A DNA stretch of 8,770 nt from JAEUKA01 sp035340095. Lineage in GTDB: Bacteria > Myxococcota_A > Polyangia > Palsa-1104 > JAEUJZ01. The stretch is taken from contig DAORGN010000209.1 in the NCBI GenBank assembly GCA_035340095.1, forward strand, positions 1 to 8,770. The letters are read 5' to 3'. The notes below the pieces were generated by a model. The model was not told the origin of the DNA and made no database searches. It was given only the letters and a program-made list of their open reading frames with translations. Each line of letters begins with the position of its first letter. The first letter of the stretch is position 1. This document shows, piece after piece, positions 1 through 6,448 of this stretch. The position numbers and the translations under genes are program-made.

Positions 1-2432
1 GTGACGCATCGGTCTACGATGCACTCGTTCGACTGGCGCAAGACTGGAACATGCGGTATCCGCTCGTCGACGGGCAAGGAAACTTCGGATCGATTGAAGG
101 CGATCCCCCGGCAGCGTATCGGTACACCGAGTGTCGTCTGCAGCGGGTTGCGGCGTCGATGCTGGCCGATCTCGACAAAGAGACGGTCGATTTTGTCCCG
201 AACTTCGACGACAAAGAGCGCGAGCCGACCGTTCTGCCAGCGCTTTTGCCAAACCTCTTGGTCAATGGGGCCGCCGGTATCGCCGTTGGTATGGCAACCA
301 ACATTCCGCCGCACAACATGGGCGAAGTGCTGGATGCGGCGCTGCATCTTCTAAAAGAACCGACCGCGACCAACGCCGACCTGATGCGGCTGGTTCCGGG
401 TCCGGACTTTCCGACGTGGGGCTTTATCTACGGACGCGCCGGGATTCGCCAAGCGTATGAAACCGGACGCGGATCGCTGACGCTGCGCGCCCGCACCGAA
501 ATCGAAGAACTGAAAAACGGCAAGTCGCAGATCATCGTCACCGAGGTTCCCTATCAGGTGAACCCGAACCGCGTGATCGAACGGCTCGCCGAGCTCGTGC
601 GCGAAAAGAAGATCGAGGGCATTTCCGATCTGCGCAACGAATCGAGCCGCGAAGGCATGCGCCTTGTGATCGAGCTCAAGCGCGATGCGGTGTCGCAGGT
701 CGTGCTCAATCAGCTGTTTCAGCAGACCAGCTTGCAAGTGACGTTCGGCGTCATGATGCTGGCGATTGTCGACGGGCGTCCGCGGATTCTGTCGCTGCGC
801 GATGCGATTGGGCAGTACCTCGAACACCGTCGGCAAGTCGTGCTGCGGCGATCGCTTTACATGCTCAAACAGGCGCGGGCACGACGGGAAATTGTCGAAG
901 GCTTGGGCCTGGCGATTGATCAGATCGATCGGATCATCGCGATCATTCGCGCTGCCAAAGATCCCGCCGAAGCCAAAGAGCACTTGATGGCGGAACCGCT
1001 GACCGGACTGGCTGAATTCCTCCGGCGAGCGGGTCGCCCCGAAGACGAGATCGCGGCGCGGACCAAAGGCGGCGTGCTGTACTTTAGCGAACCGCAGGCC
1101 AAAGCGATCCTCGACATGCGGCTCCAGCGGCTGACGGGACTGGAACGTGACAAGCTGGCCGAAGAGTATCGGGATCTGACCGCAACCATCGTCGATCTCG
1201 AAGGCATCCTCGCCAGCGAAGTGCGGCTGCGCGAAGTCATTGCCGGCGAGCTGTCCGAGCTGCGCGGTCAGTACACCGAACCGCGCCGCACCGAAATCAT
1301 CGACGACGCGGGCGAAATCCGACTCGAAGAGCTGATCGCCGAAGAACCGATGGTCGTCACCCTGTCGCGCGAAGGCTATGTCCGTCGCGTGTCTTTGTCG
1401 GAATACCGGGCGCAGGGCCGAGGCGGTCGCGGTGTCCAGGGCGCTTCGACCAAAGAAGAGGATCTGATCCACAAGCTGTTCGTCGCCAGCACCCACGACT
1501 ACGTGCTGATGTTCACCAACACCGGACGCGCGTACTCGAAGCGCGTGTTCGATTTGCCGGAATCGCAGTCGCGCGCCGGCAAAGGCAAAGCGATGGTGAA
1601 CTTTTTGGAGCTTCAGCCCGGCGAACGGATCGTCGAAATGCTGCCGCTGCCGAGCTTTGACGCCGGCAAGTTTGTCATGCTGGCGACGGCAAAAGGCGTC
1701 GTCAAAAAGACCGAGCTGGATGCTTTTTCCGCAATTCGATCGACCGGCATCATCGCGGTCGATCTCGATGAAGGCGATGATCTGGTGGGCGCCGCCATCA
1801 CCGACGGGCAAAGCGACATTGCGCTGTGTACCCGCGACGGTTATGTGGTGCGATTCCGCGAAGAGCAAGTCCGCGCCATGGGCCGCACCGCACGCGGTGT
1901 TCGCGGCGTCACGCTCAAGAGCAGCACCGACCGCGTCGTCGCGATGCAGGTGTTAAGCCGCGATCTGGGCAGTGACATCACGCTGCTCACCGTCTGCGAA
2001 AAGGGCTTTGGCAAGCGCACCCCGGCTTCTGACTATCCGCAGAAAAACCGCGGCACCCAGGGTGTCATCACCATCAAGACCAACGATCGCAACGGCAAAG
2101 TTGTCGGTGTGCTCACCGTGGTCGACAGCGAAGATTTGATGCTGGTCACCGACACGGGTCGCGTCATCCGCATTCGCGTGCGCGACATCCCAACCCGCGG
2201 TCGCAACACCCAAGGCGTGCGGCTTATCCGCATCGATCCCGCAAGTGGCGAGCGCGTGGTCGCCGTCGAAGCCCTGAGCGATCCGGGCAAAGACGGCAGC
2301 GAGCCCGGTGAAGCCGAAGGCGAAGAACTGGCCGCGAGCCCGATTGAAGTGCTGGACGATGGCGAAGGCGAAGAAGAAATCACCGATGAGGCCGAAGCGG
2401 ACGGCGGCAGCGACGAACCCGAGGCGAGCTGA
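1..2432 (+). CDS. gyrA: DNA gyrase subunit A, 5'-truncated by window edge
   Basis: Catalytic and DNA-wrapping subunit of DNA gyrase, which with GyrB introduces negative supercoils using ATP. The reading frame is already open at the left edge and runs 809 codons from position 3 to a TGA at 2430-2432. The first residues (D-A-S-V-Y-D) align with E. coli GyrA Asp82-Asp87, so about 81 N-terminal residues are missing. The catalytic tyrosine lies in RYTE, codon 123-125, and falls exactly at E. coli position 122 with no indel. The landmarks LVDGQGNFGS and GMATNIPPHN are intact. A coiled-coil region follows, then the C-terminal pinwheel domain with a GyrA box, QGRGGRG, at 1413-1433. That box separates GyrA from ParC. 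The protein ends in a strongly acidic tail (about 2274-2429). Full length would be near 890 residues, close to the 875 of E. coli. Position 83 (E. coli numbering) is Ala. The stop codon overlaps the next gene's start. Confidence 0.98.
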   Translation, partial: DASVYDALVRLAQDWNMRYPLVDGQGNFGSIEGDPPAAYRYTECRLQRVAASMLADLDKETVDFVPNFDDKEREPTVLPALLPNLLVNGAAGIAVGMATNIPPHNMGEVLDAALHLLKEPTATNADLMRLVPGPDFPTWGFIYGRAGIRQAYETGRGSLTLRARTEIEELKNGKSQIIVTEVPYQVNPNRVIERLAELVREKKIEGISDLRNESSREGMRLVIELKRDAVSQVVLNQLFQQTSLQVTFGVMMLAIVDGRPRILSLRDAIGQYLEHRRQVVLRRSLYMLKQARARREIVEGLGLAIDQIDRIIAIIRAAKDPAEAKEHLMAEPLTGLAEFLRRAGRPEDEIAARTKGGVLYFSEPQAKAILDMRLQRLTGLERDKLAEEYRDLTATIVDLEGILASEVRLREVIAGELSELRGQYTEPRRTEIIDDAGEIRLEELIAEEPMVVTLSREGYVRRVSLSEYRAQGRGGRGVQGASTKEEDLIHKLFVASTHDYVLMFTNTGRAYSKRVFDLPESQSRAGKGKAMVNFLELQPGERIVEMLPLPSFDAGKFVMLATAKGVVKKTELDAFSAIRSTGIIAVDLDEGDDLVGAAITDGQSDIALCTRDGYVVRFREEQVRAMGRTARGVRGVTLKSSTDRVVAMQVLSRDLGSDITLLTVCEKGFGKRTPASDYPQKNRGTQGVITIKTNDRNGKVVGVLTVVDSEDLMLVTDTGRVIRIRVRDIPTRGRNTQGVRLIRIDPASGERVVAVEALSDPGKDGSEPGEAEGEELAASPIEVLDDGEGEEEITDEAEADGGSDEPEAS

Positions 2433-3256
2433 TGAGTGAAAAGACCACCCCGCCCGAACCGGTGCAGACCGGTCCGCTTTCGGTGGTCGAGATCTATCGG
2501 CGCAGTGTGAAAGCCGAAGACCTCCGGTTTAACCGCTACATCGCCCGGCCCAAAGCAGCGCTGCTGGTCTATCTGCTGCGTCCGACGCCGATCACGCCCA
2601 ATCAAGTGACGCTGTTGTCACTTGTCGTGTCACTTGTGGGCATGGCGACGCTGCTTTTGTGTCCGGGCCTTACTGGACTTGTGGCGGCGGCGCTCGTGCT
2701 GCACCTGGCGTTTGTGCTCGACTGCGTAGACGGACAGCTTGCACGGATCAAAGGCCAGTCTTCGCCCGTCGGGGCGTATCTCGATTTTTTGGTCGATGAA
2801 ATCAAAGCGGTGCTGCTGATTGCCTGCTGTGCCGGGCGGCTGGCGATTGAATCCCGTGCCCCGCTGTGTGGGATTCCGCTTGCGCCGCAGGTGTTCTGGC
2901 TGGCCGTTGGACTTGTCGGCGTCTGCATCGCGGCGTCGGGGATTTCGACCACGACGTTTATGCGCAGGCCGGAATACTTTGAAGCGGTCCACGGCAAAAA
3001 AGGCGAGCGCGTCGCCGGCTACACCAAGTTCAAAGAACCGGAAGCGGCCAAACCAACGTCGCTTGTGGGAACCCTGGTCCGTCTGCCGATTCGACTTCTG
3101 GAAGCGTTTGGCAAGATCACCCTGCACTATCCGGCGTGGTTTTTTCTGCCTGCGATCTTCGGCAAAATCGAGTGGTTTCTGCTCCCCTATCTGGCTGCGC
3201 ACACGATGTATTTGGGTCGTTCGTGGCTCACGGTGATCTGGAAGCTCGGGCGATGA
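2432..3256 (+). CDS. CDP-alcohol phosphatidyltransferase family membrane protein
   Basis: A 274-residue integral membrane enzyme that should transfer a phospho-alcohol or phosphatidyl group from a CDP-linked donor to an acceptor alcohol. The complete family signature D-x2-D-G-x2-A-R-x8-G-x3-D-x3-D is present: Asp97, Asp100, Gly101, Ala104, Arg105, Gly114, Asp118 and Asp122. The four aspartates bind the metals, with the last as likely general base. Just before it is the usual T-P-N-Q-V-T segment (residues 55-60), then hydrophobic segments near 61-77, 81-97, 124-135, 154-171 and 235-260. A Pro-rich N-terminus of about 20 residues is probably cytosolic. It is longer than typical PgsA or PssA (around 180-250). 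The pre-motif region resembles, from memory, inositol-phosphate/DIPP-synthase-like members, so the acceptor cannot be assigned. The ATG shares its A with the gyrA stop (TGATG), and GAGG lies 7 bases upstream at 2421-2424, supporting translational coupling. Confidence 0.92.
   Translation: MSEKTTPPEPVQTGPLSVVEIYRRSVKAEDLRFNRYIARPKAALLVYLLRPTPITPNQVTLLSLVVSLVGMATLLLCPGLTGLVAAALVLHLAFVLDCVDGQLARIKGQSSPVGAYLDFLVDEIKAVLLIACCAGRLAIESRAPLCGIPLAPQVFWLAVGLVGVCIAASGISTTTFMRRPEYFEAVHGKKGERVAGYTKFKEPEAAKPTSLVGTLVRLPIRLLEAFGKITLHYPAWFFLPAIFGKIEWFLLPYLAAHTMYLGRSWLTVIWKLGR
2603..2639 (+). repeat. 8-bp inverted repeat plus 12-bp tandem duplication inside the transferase gene
   Basis: CAAGTGAC at 2603-2610 is the exact reverse complement of GTCACTTG at 2617-2624 (6-base loop) and of a second copy at 2629-2636. 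The units 2616-2627 and 2628-2639 are tandem 12-mers matching at 11 of 12 bases, encoding the hydrophobic repeat LSLV/VSLV. It probably reflects local duplication within a membrane-segment codon run. An mRNA hairpin is possible, but no function is shown. Confidence 0.6.
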
Positions 3257-4305
3257 TAACGCGCAGGGAAGCGGTCCAGACACTTGCGCTTTCGGCGGCA
3301 GGAGGACTCCTTTTCCCGTCGACAGTTTCTGCAAAGACCGCGATGCCGCTTCAGCGCGGTGTGGCGCTCGGTCTGTTTCACGAAGATCCGCTGTGGTCGT
3401 ATTTGGGCCTGCTGCGCGAAATCAAAGAGCTGTCCGCGACCCATGTCTCTTTGGTGCCGGCCTACTACCAAGATCACGCCGCATCGACCAGCATCTACAG
3501 CCACCCGCGCTTCAGTGTTCCTGACGAAACCATCGTGCGCACGGTGGGTGAAGCGCACGCGCTGGGACTCAAGGTGATGCTGTTTCCGATTGTCCGGCTG
3601 GCGGCGCCGCGCAGTGACTCCGAGTGGCGCGGAACGCTACAGCCCGACGATCGCAAGGCCTGGTGGAACAGCTACGAGCGGCTGATTCTGCATCTTGCCA
3701 AGCTGTGCAAAGCGCAAAACGTCGCGCAGTTTTCGATCGGCAGTGAGCTGTCGACGCTCGATGGCGAGCGCGATCTTCCGCAGTGGCAGAGCCTGGTCGA
3801 AAAAGTGCGCGCGACGTGCAAGTCCGGCCTGACCTATTCCGGAAACTGGGATCACTTCGACAAAGTCGCGATCTACGGGCTTTGCGATACCGCAGGGATG
3901 TGCGCGTATTTTCCGCTGGCGAGTCGCCTGTCGATTCCGCCCATTCCCGTCGAAGACATGGTGTCGGCGTGGCAAAAAAAGCGCGATGAGCTGGTCACGT
4001 TTGCCAAAAAAAGAAATCGTCCGCTGCTGCTCACGGAAGTGGGCTACCTAAGCCAGCGTGGCGCGTGCGCGTGGCCGTGGGAAGAAGGCGCAGAAAAGCC
4101 GGTCGATCTGGAAGATCAGCGTCGAGCGTATGAAGCCTTTGCACAGGTCTGGCAAGGCGAACCAGCGCTGTCCGGTGTCTACTTTTGGAACTACTACGGC
4201 TTTGGTGGGCGCGCGTCCCGCGGCTACACGATGCGCCACAAACCCGCGGCCCAGGAAATGGAACGGTATTTCCTTTCCGAGTCCGCGCGGCCCGCGCTGC
4301 CGTAA
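3253..4305 (+). CDS. Tat-signal glycoside hydrolase-like TIM-barrel protein (GH113-like)
   Basis: A 350-residue putative exported glycosidase. The start at 3253 is chosen because ATGA overlaps the upstream stop (3254-3256), GGAAG sits 8 bases before it (3240-3244), and translation then opens with a signal sequence. An in-frame ATG at 3136 would bury that sequence. The N-terminus reads T-R-R-E-A, a twin-arginine motif at residues 3-7, followed by a hydrophobic stretch and a probable cleavage after V-S-A (residue 27). The rest reads as a (beta/alpha)8 barrel of clan GH-A type. F-S-I-G-S-E-L-S carries Glu165 as likely acid/base, and L-L-L-T-E-V-G-Y carries Glu262 as likely nucleophile. L-T-Y-S-G-N-W-D (193-200) and V-Y-F-W-N-Y-Y (309-315) look like substrate-cleft strands. 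The overall pattern resembles GH113 (beta-mannanase-like) and the 'glycosidase-like' group. Substrate is unknown. The Tat signal implies folding in the cytoplasm before export to the periplasm. Confidence 0.85.
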   Translation: MITRREAVQTLALSAAGGLLFPSTVSAKTAMPLQRGVALGLFHEDPLWSYLGLLREIKELSATHVSLVPAYYQDHAASTSIYSHPRFSVPDETIVRTVGEAHALGLKVMLFPIVRLAAPRSDSEWRGTLQPDDRKAWWNSYERLILHLAKLCKAQNVAQFSIGSELSTLDGERDLPQWQSLVEKVRATCKSGLTYSGNWDHFDKVAIYGLCDTAGMCAYFPLASRLSIPPIPVEDMVSAWQKKRDELVTFAKKRNRPLLLTEVGYLSQRGACAWPWEEGAEKPVDLEDQRRAYEAFAQVWQGEPALSGVYFWNYYGFGGRASRGYTMRHKPAAQEMERYFLSESARPALP

Positions 4306-4312
4306 CTTTTTT
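4285..4312 (+). terminator. weak candidate intrinsic terminator at the end of the gyrA-led operon
   Basis: A 5-bp GC stem, GCGCG (4285-4289) with CGCGC (4293-4297) around a 3-base loop, is followed after 9 bases by six T residues (4307-4312). It spans the stop codon of the glycosidase-like gene in a 33-base convergent gap. The stem is short and the gap to the T-run is long, so termination here is tentative. Confidence 0.25.
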
Positions 4313-4338
4313 GCAGCCTGTGGTCCGCGCGGCCAGAC

Positions 4339-6225
4339 CTATCTGCGATCAAGCTGGATGATGAGTCCGGTGTCCCCGATCGCGTAGTGTGTCTTTTGGC
4401 TCTGTCCAACGCCAAAGATGGTGAAGTTTGTTGCCAGCGGAAACTGTGCCCAGCTTGTGCCATCGAAATGAACCAGCTCGCCGTAGTGGCCCCCGACCCA
4501 GACATCCTTCGGTCCCGTTCCCGATATCGAGGCCGGATAGGTCAGGCCCGCAGGCGTAGTCTGGGCAATCCAGTCACTGCCGTTCCAGCGCGCCAGGAAA
4601 AAATCTTTGGTCGTGGTCCAGCCGCCCGCAATCCAAATGTCAGAAGCGGAAGCGCCCCACATCGCAACGATGTCTTTGGACCAAGTCTTTGGCCACTGCG
4701 TCCACTTGCTGCCATCAAAGTGACCGAGCTTGCCATCGGCGCCACCTATCCACACGTCGTTTGCAGAAGCGGCATAGACCCCGGCCAGCGACTTGATCGC
4801 CAGACCGCTTGTGACCGTTGACCAGCGCGCGCCGTCATAATGCACGATGGTTCCTTGATCGCCGACCGCCCAGACATCAGACGCGGCACTGCCCGACACC
4901 GCGAGCAATTTTTCCAGCGAACCGCCAAACCGTTCCGGAAGCTGGGTCCAGTCTCTGCCATCAAAGTGCGCAAGATGTCCATATTCACCGACGGCCCAGA
5001 TGTCGCTGCCGCTTATGCCCCACAGGGCGTAGTAGCTTGACGAACCGCCTTGGAGGCTCTGCCACTCGATCTGTCCGGACTTGATCCGCCCGACGGCACC
5101 CGACCTTCCCACGAAATACTGCTCGCCTTGCGGACTGCTGTACGTGCCGCGCAGCTCTTCGGTACGACCGCTCGACAACGTTCGCCATGCCGTGCCATCA
5201 AAGCGCCCGATAAGACCGGCTGCGCCAACCCCAATCTGATCACGTCCCGACGGCAGACCTTGCCCGGCAATGCTGCGCAGCGAATAGACTTGCGGCGTGG
5301 TTTTTTGCCAGCTTCCACTGCTGAGCAGGTAATCAAACGTCCCCGCGAGCCAGACTTCCGACGCAGATACCGCGCTGACGCCGTAATAGATCATGCTCGC
5401 TGGGACAGTCTGTTTGACAAAGCGCCCGCCTTCCAAGCGATACACATCGCTGCCGGAAATTCCGGGGTACATGACGCCAGGAAACGGAATCATCCAGCAG
5501 TCGCCGCGATCGGAACAGGACAGCGATCCGATCGTATCTGTGACAGGGCTTGTCTGCTTTTGCCACGTCGAGCCGTTGTAGAAAAGCAGAACGCCATAGT
5601 CGCCACCGGCCCAAATATTCGACGGGCTGCTGCCGCTGATTTGTCGCAGCGCGGTGGTGATCCCACTTGTGGATTTCTGCCACGTCTTGCCGTCGTAGTG
5701 ATGGATCTGGCCGCTGATTCCCACCAACCAGACATCGCTTGGGCCAGTGCAAAAGACATCTTCGATGCCTTTCCACGAAAACTCGGGCAGGTCGGTCCAG
5801 GTCTTGCCGTCGTAATGCAAGACCGCGGTGCCCGCGACCCAGACTTCGTTTTCACCACAACCCCAAACGGACGACAGGAAGTTCTGTTTGTCTGCCACCG
5901 GATGACGAACCAGCGTGGTGCGGTCGCCCTCGATGCGAATCAGCGAGTTGCCACCGACGGCCCAGCCATTTCCCTTGGCATCGCGATAGACATCTTCCAG
6001 GTAATTTCCTTGCGGCAGCGGATTCAACCAACAGGGCGGTTCACAAAGTGAACCCGGATTCATTCCCATGTCGACCGTCCCGCCATCGCGACCGGGACTT
6101 TGCTGCGACAAATCGACAGCGGACGATTCATCAAAAGGCGGCGCCCCGCCGCTGCTGCAGCCAGCCCACAGCAAAAACCCCACAGCAGACACCCGAGCAC
6201 AAGAAGCGAAGGTCAAGCGAGACAT
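4339..6225 (-). CDS. large lipoprotein made of about 14 beta-propeller-like repeats
   Basis: A 628-residue envelope protein of unknown function. The start at 6225 is preferred over an in-frame ATG at 6348 because AAGGA (6232-6236) lies 6 bases upstream and the protein then opens with a signal peptide. Residues 1-22 are a basic then hydrophobic leader ending L-L-W-A-G-C, so Cys23 is the likely lipidated residue. The Trp at -3 is unusual for a lipobox. Ser24 after it would favour outer-membrane sorting under the enterobacterial +2 rule. Residues 24-60 are a Gly/Asp/Ser/Pro-rich linker. From about residue 75 to the end there are roughly 14 repeats of 35-48 residues, each close to 'D-V-W-(A/V)-(V/A)-G ... 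G-x-(I/L)-x-H-(F/Y)-D-G-x-x-W'. Such repeats fold as propeller blades, and 14 would suit two seven-bladed propellers. Six cysteines lie outside the leader and lipobox, including four within blades 2, 3 and 5. It has no visible catalytic motif. A binding or surface scaffold role is inference. It converges on the upstream operon. Confidence 0.88.
   Translation of the reverse strand: MSRLTFASCARVSAVGFLLWAGCSSGGAPPFDESSAVDLSQQSPGRDGGTVDMGMNPGSLCEPPCWLNPLPQGNYLEDVYRDAKGNGWAVGGNSLIRIEGDRTTLVRHPVADKQNFLSSVWGCGENEVWVAGTAVLHYDGKTWTDLPEFSWKGIEDVFCTGPSDVWLVGISGQIHHYDGKTWQKSTSGITTALRQISGSSPSNIWAGGDYGVLLFYNGSTWQKQTSPVTDTIGSLSCSDRGDCWMIPFPGVMYPGISGSDVYRLEGGRFVKQTVPASMIYYGVSAVSASEVWLAGTFDYLLSSGSWQKTTPQVYSLRSIAGQGLPSGRDQIGVGAAGLIGRFDGTAWRTLSSGRTEELRGTYSSPQGEQYFVGRSGAVGRIKSGQIEWQSLQGGSSSYYALWGISGSDIWAVGEYGHLAHFDGRDWTQLPERFGGSLEKLLAVSGSAASDVWAVGDQGTIVHYDGARWSTVTSGLAIKSLAGVYAASANDVWIGGADGKLGHFDGSKWTQWPKTWSKDIVAMWGASASDIWIAGGWTTTKDFFLARWNGSDWIAQTTPAGLTYPASISGTGPKDVWVGGHYGELVHFDGTSWAQFPLATNFTIFGVGQSQKTHYAIGDTGLIIQLDRR
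4342..6003 (-). repeat. array of about 14 propeller-blade repeats within the lipoprotein gene
   Basis: Approximate blade starts, in residues of the 628-residue protein, are 75, 116, 151, 191, 230, 279, 313, 354, 397, 436, 475, 515, 559 and 599. Blades 9-11 and 13 are the most regular. Blades 5, 6, 7, 8 and 14 are degenerate, and blade 5 carries an insertion near residues 246-258. DNA-level similarity is visible: the antisense of H-F-D-G (TGCCATCAAAGTG or close variants) recurs at about 4711, 4959 and 5191, and H-Y-D-G-K-T-W at about 5687 and 5805. This indicates growth by internal duplication. Confidence 0.8.
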
Positions 6226-6231
6226 AAACCG

Positions 6232-6236
6232 TCCTT
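6232..6236 (-). promoter_or_regulatory. ribosome binding site of the lipoprotein gene
   Basis: AAGGA on the minus strand, 6 bases before the ATG at 6225. This is the strongest Shine-Dalgarno in the window, and it decides the start against the upstream in-frame ATG at 6348. Confidence 0.75.
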
Positions 6237-6252
6237 TTCCATACGTTTTGCT

Positions 6253-6281
6253 TGGGTAAAACGATTCTCGACGGGTGTCAA
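6253..6281 (-). promoter_or_regulatory. candidate sigma70-type promoter for the lipoprotein gene
   Basis: On the minus strand a perfect TTGACA (6276-6281) is followed by a 17-base spacer and TACCCA (6253-6258), which matches the -10 consensus at only the first two positions. Transcription would begin near 6246, about 20 bases before the ATG, leaving just enough leader for the AAGGA site. The -35 and the geometry are persuasive. The -10 is weak. Confidence 0.5.
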
Positions 6282-6355
6282 CCGATCTTGCGACGCTTTG
6301 CGGGCAGAGCACGGCCCGGTAAAAAAGCGAGCGCGGGCGAACGCGCAACCGGCCT

Positions 6356-6377
6356 GCGGACCGATTCCGCGGTCTGC
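6356..6377. repeat. imperfect inverted repeat in the divergent promoter region
   Basis: GCGGACCG (6356-6363) pairs with CGGTCTGC (6370-6377) over 8 bp with one G-U wobble, around a 6-base loop ATTCCG. No T-run follows, so it is not an intrinsic terminator. It lies between the two candidate promoters and could be an operator or a chance GC-rich palindrome. Confidence 0.4.
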
Positions 6378-6448
6378 CAACACACGCCGCTTGGTGACGG
6401 AATCACTCGACTTCCCGCCGCCGCGCATGCGCTGTCCCGCGAATCCGT

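Noticed and set aside
351..1868. 505-residue open frame on the minus strand opposite gyrA
   Set aside because: It lies wholly antisense to unmistakable gyrase sequence, has low-complexity His/Gln/Arg/Phe-rich composition and no recognisable domain. It is a by-product of strong third-position GC bias.
3136..3252. Upstream in-frame ATG extending the glycosidase-like protein by 39 residues
   Set aside because: It would overlap the transferase by 120 bases and bury the Tat signal. The ATG at 3253 has an ATGA overlap and a GGAAG site.
2630..3334. 234-residue minus-strand open frame opposite the phosphatidyltransferase
   Set aside because: It is very rich in Arg, Gln and Lys with no motif, while the plus strand carries a perfect family signature.
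5050..6051. 333-residue open frame on the plus strand inside the lipoprotein gene
   Set aside because: It is antisense to a gene with signal peptide, ribosome binding site and clear periodic repeats. Its product is Arg/Ala/Pro-rich and without family features.
6321..6346. Possible minus-strand terminator (GC stem then T6) upstream of the lipoprotein promoter
   Set aside because: The stem is only 5 bp and is separated from the T-run by four bases, and no gene on that strand lies upstream to terminate. Chance is likely.
6226..6348. In-frame upstream ATG (6348) extending the lipoprotein by 41 residues
   Set aside because: The extension is Arg-rich and would hide the signal peptide. The ATG at 6225 has an AAGGA site and fits the promoter position.
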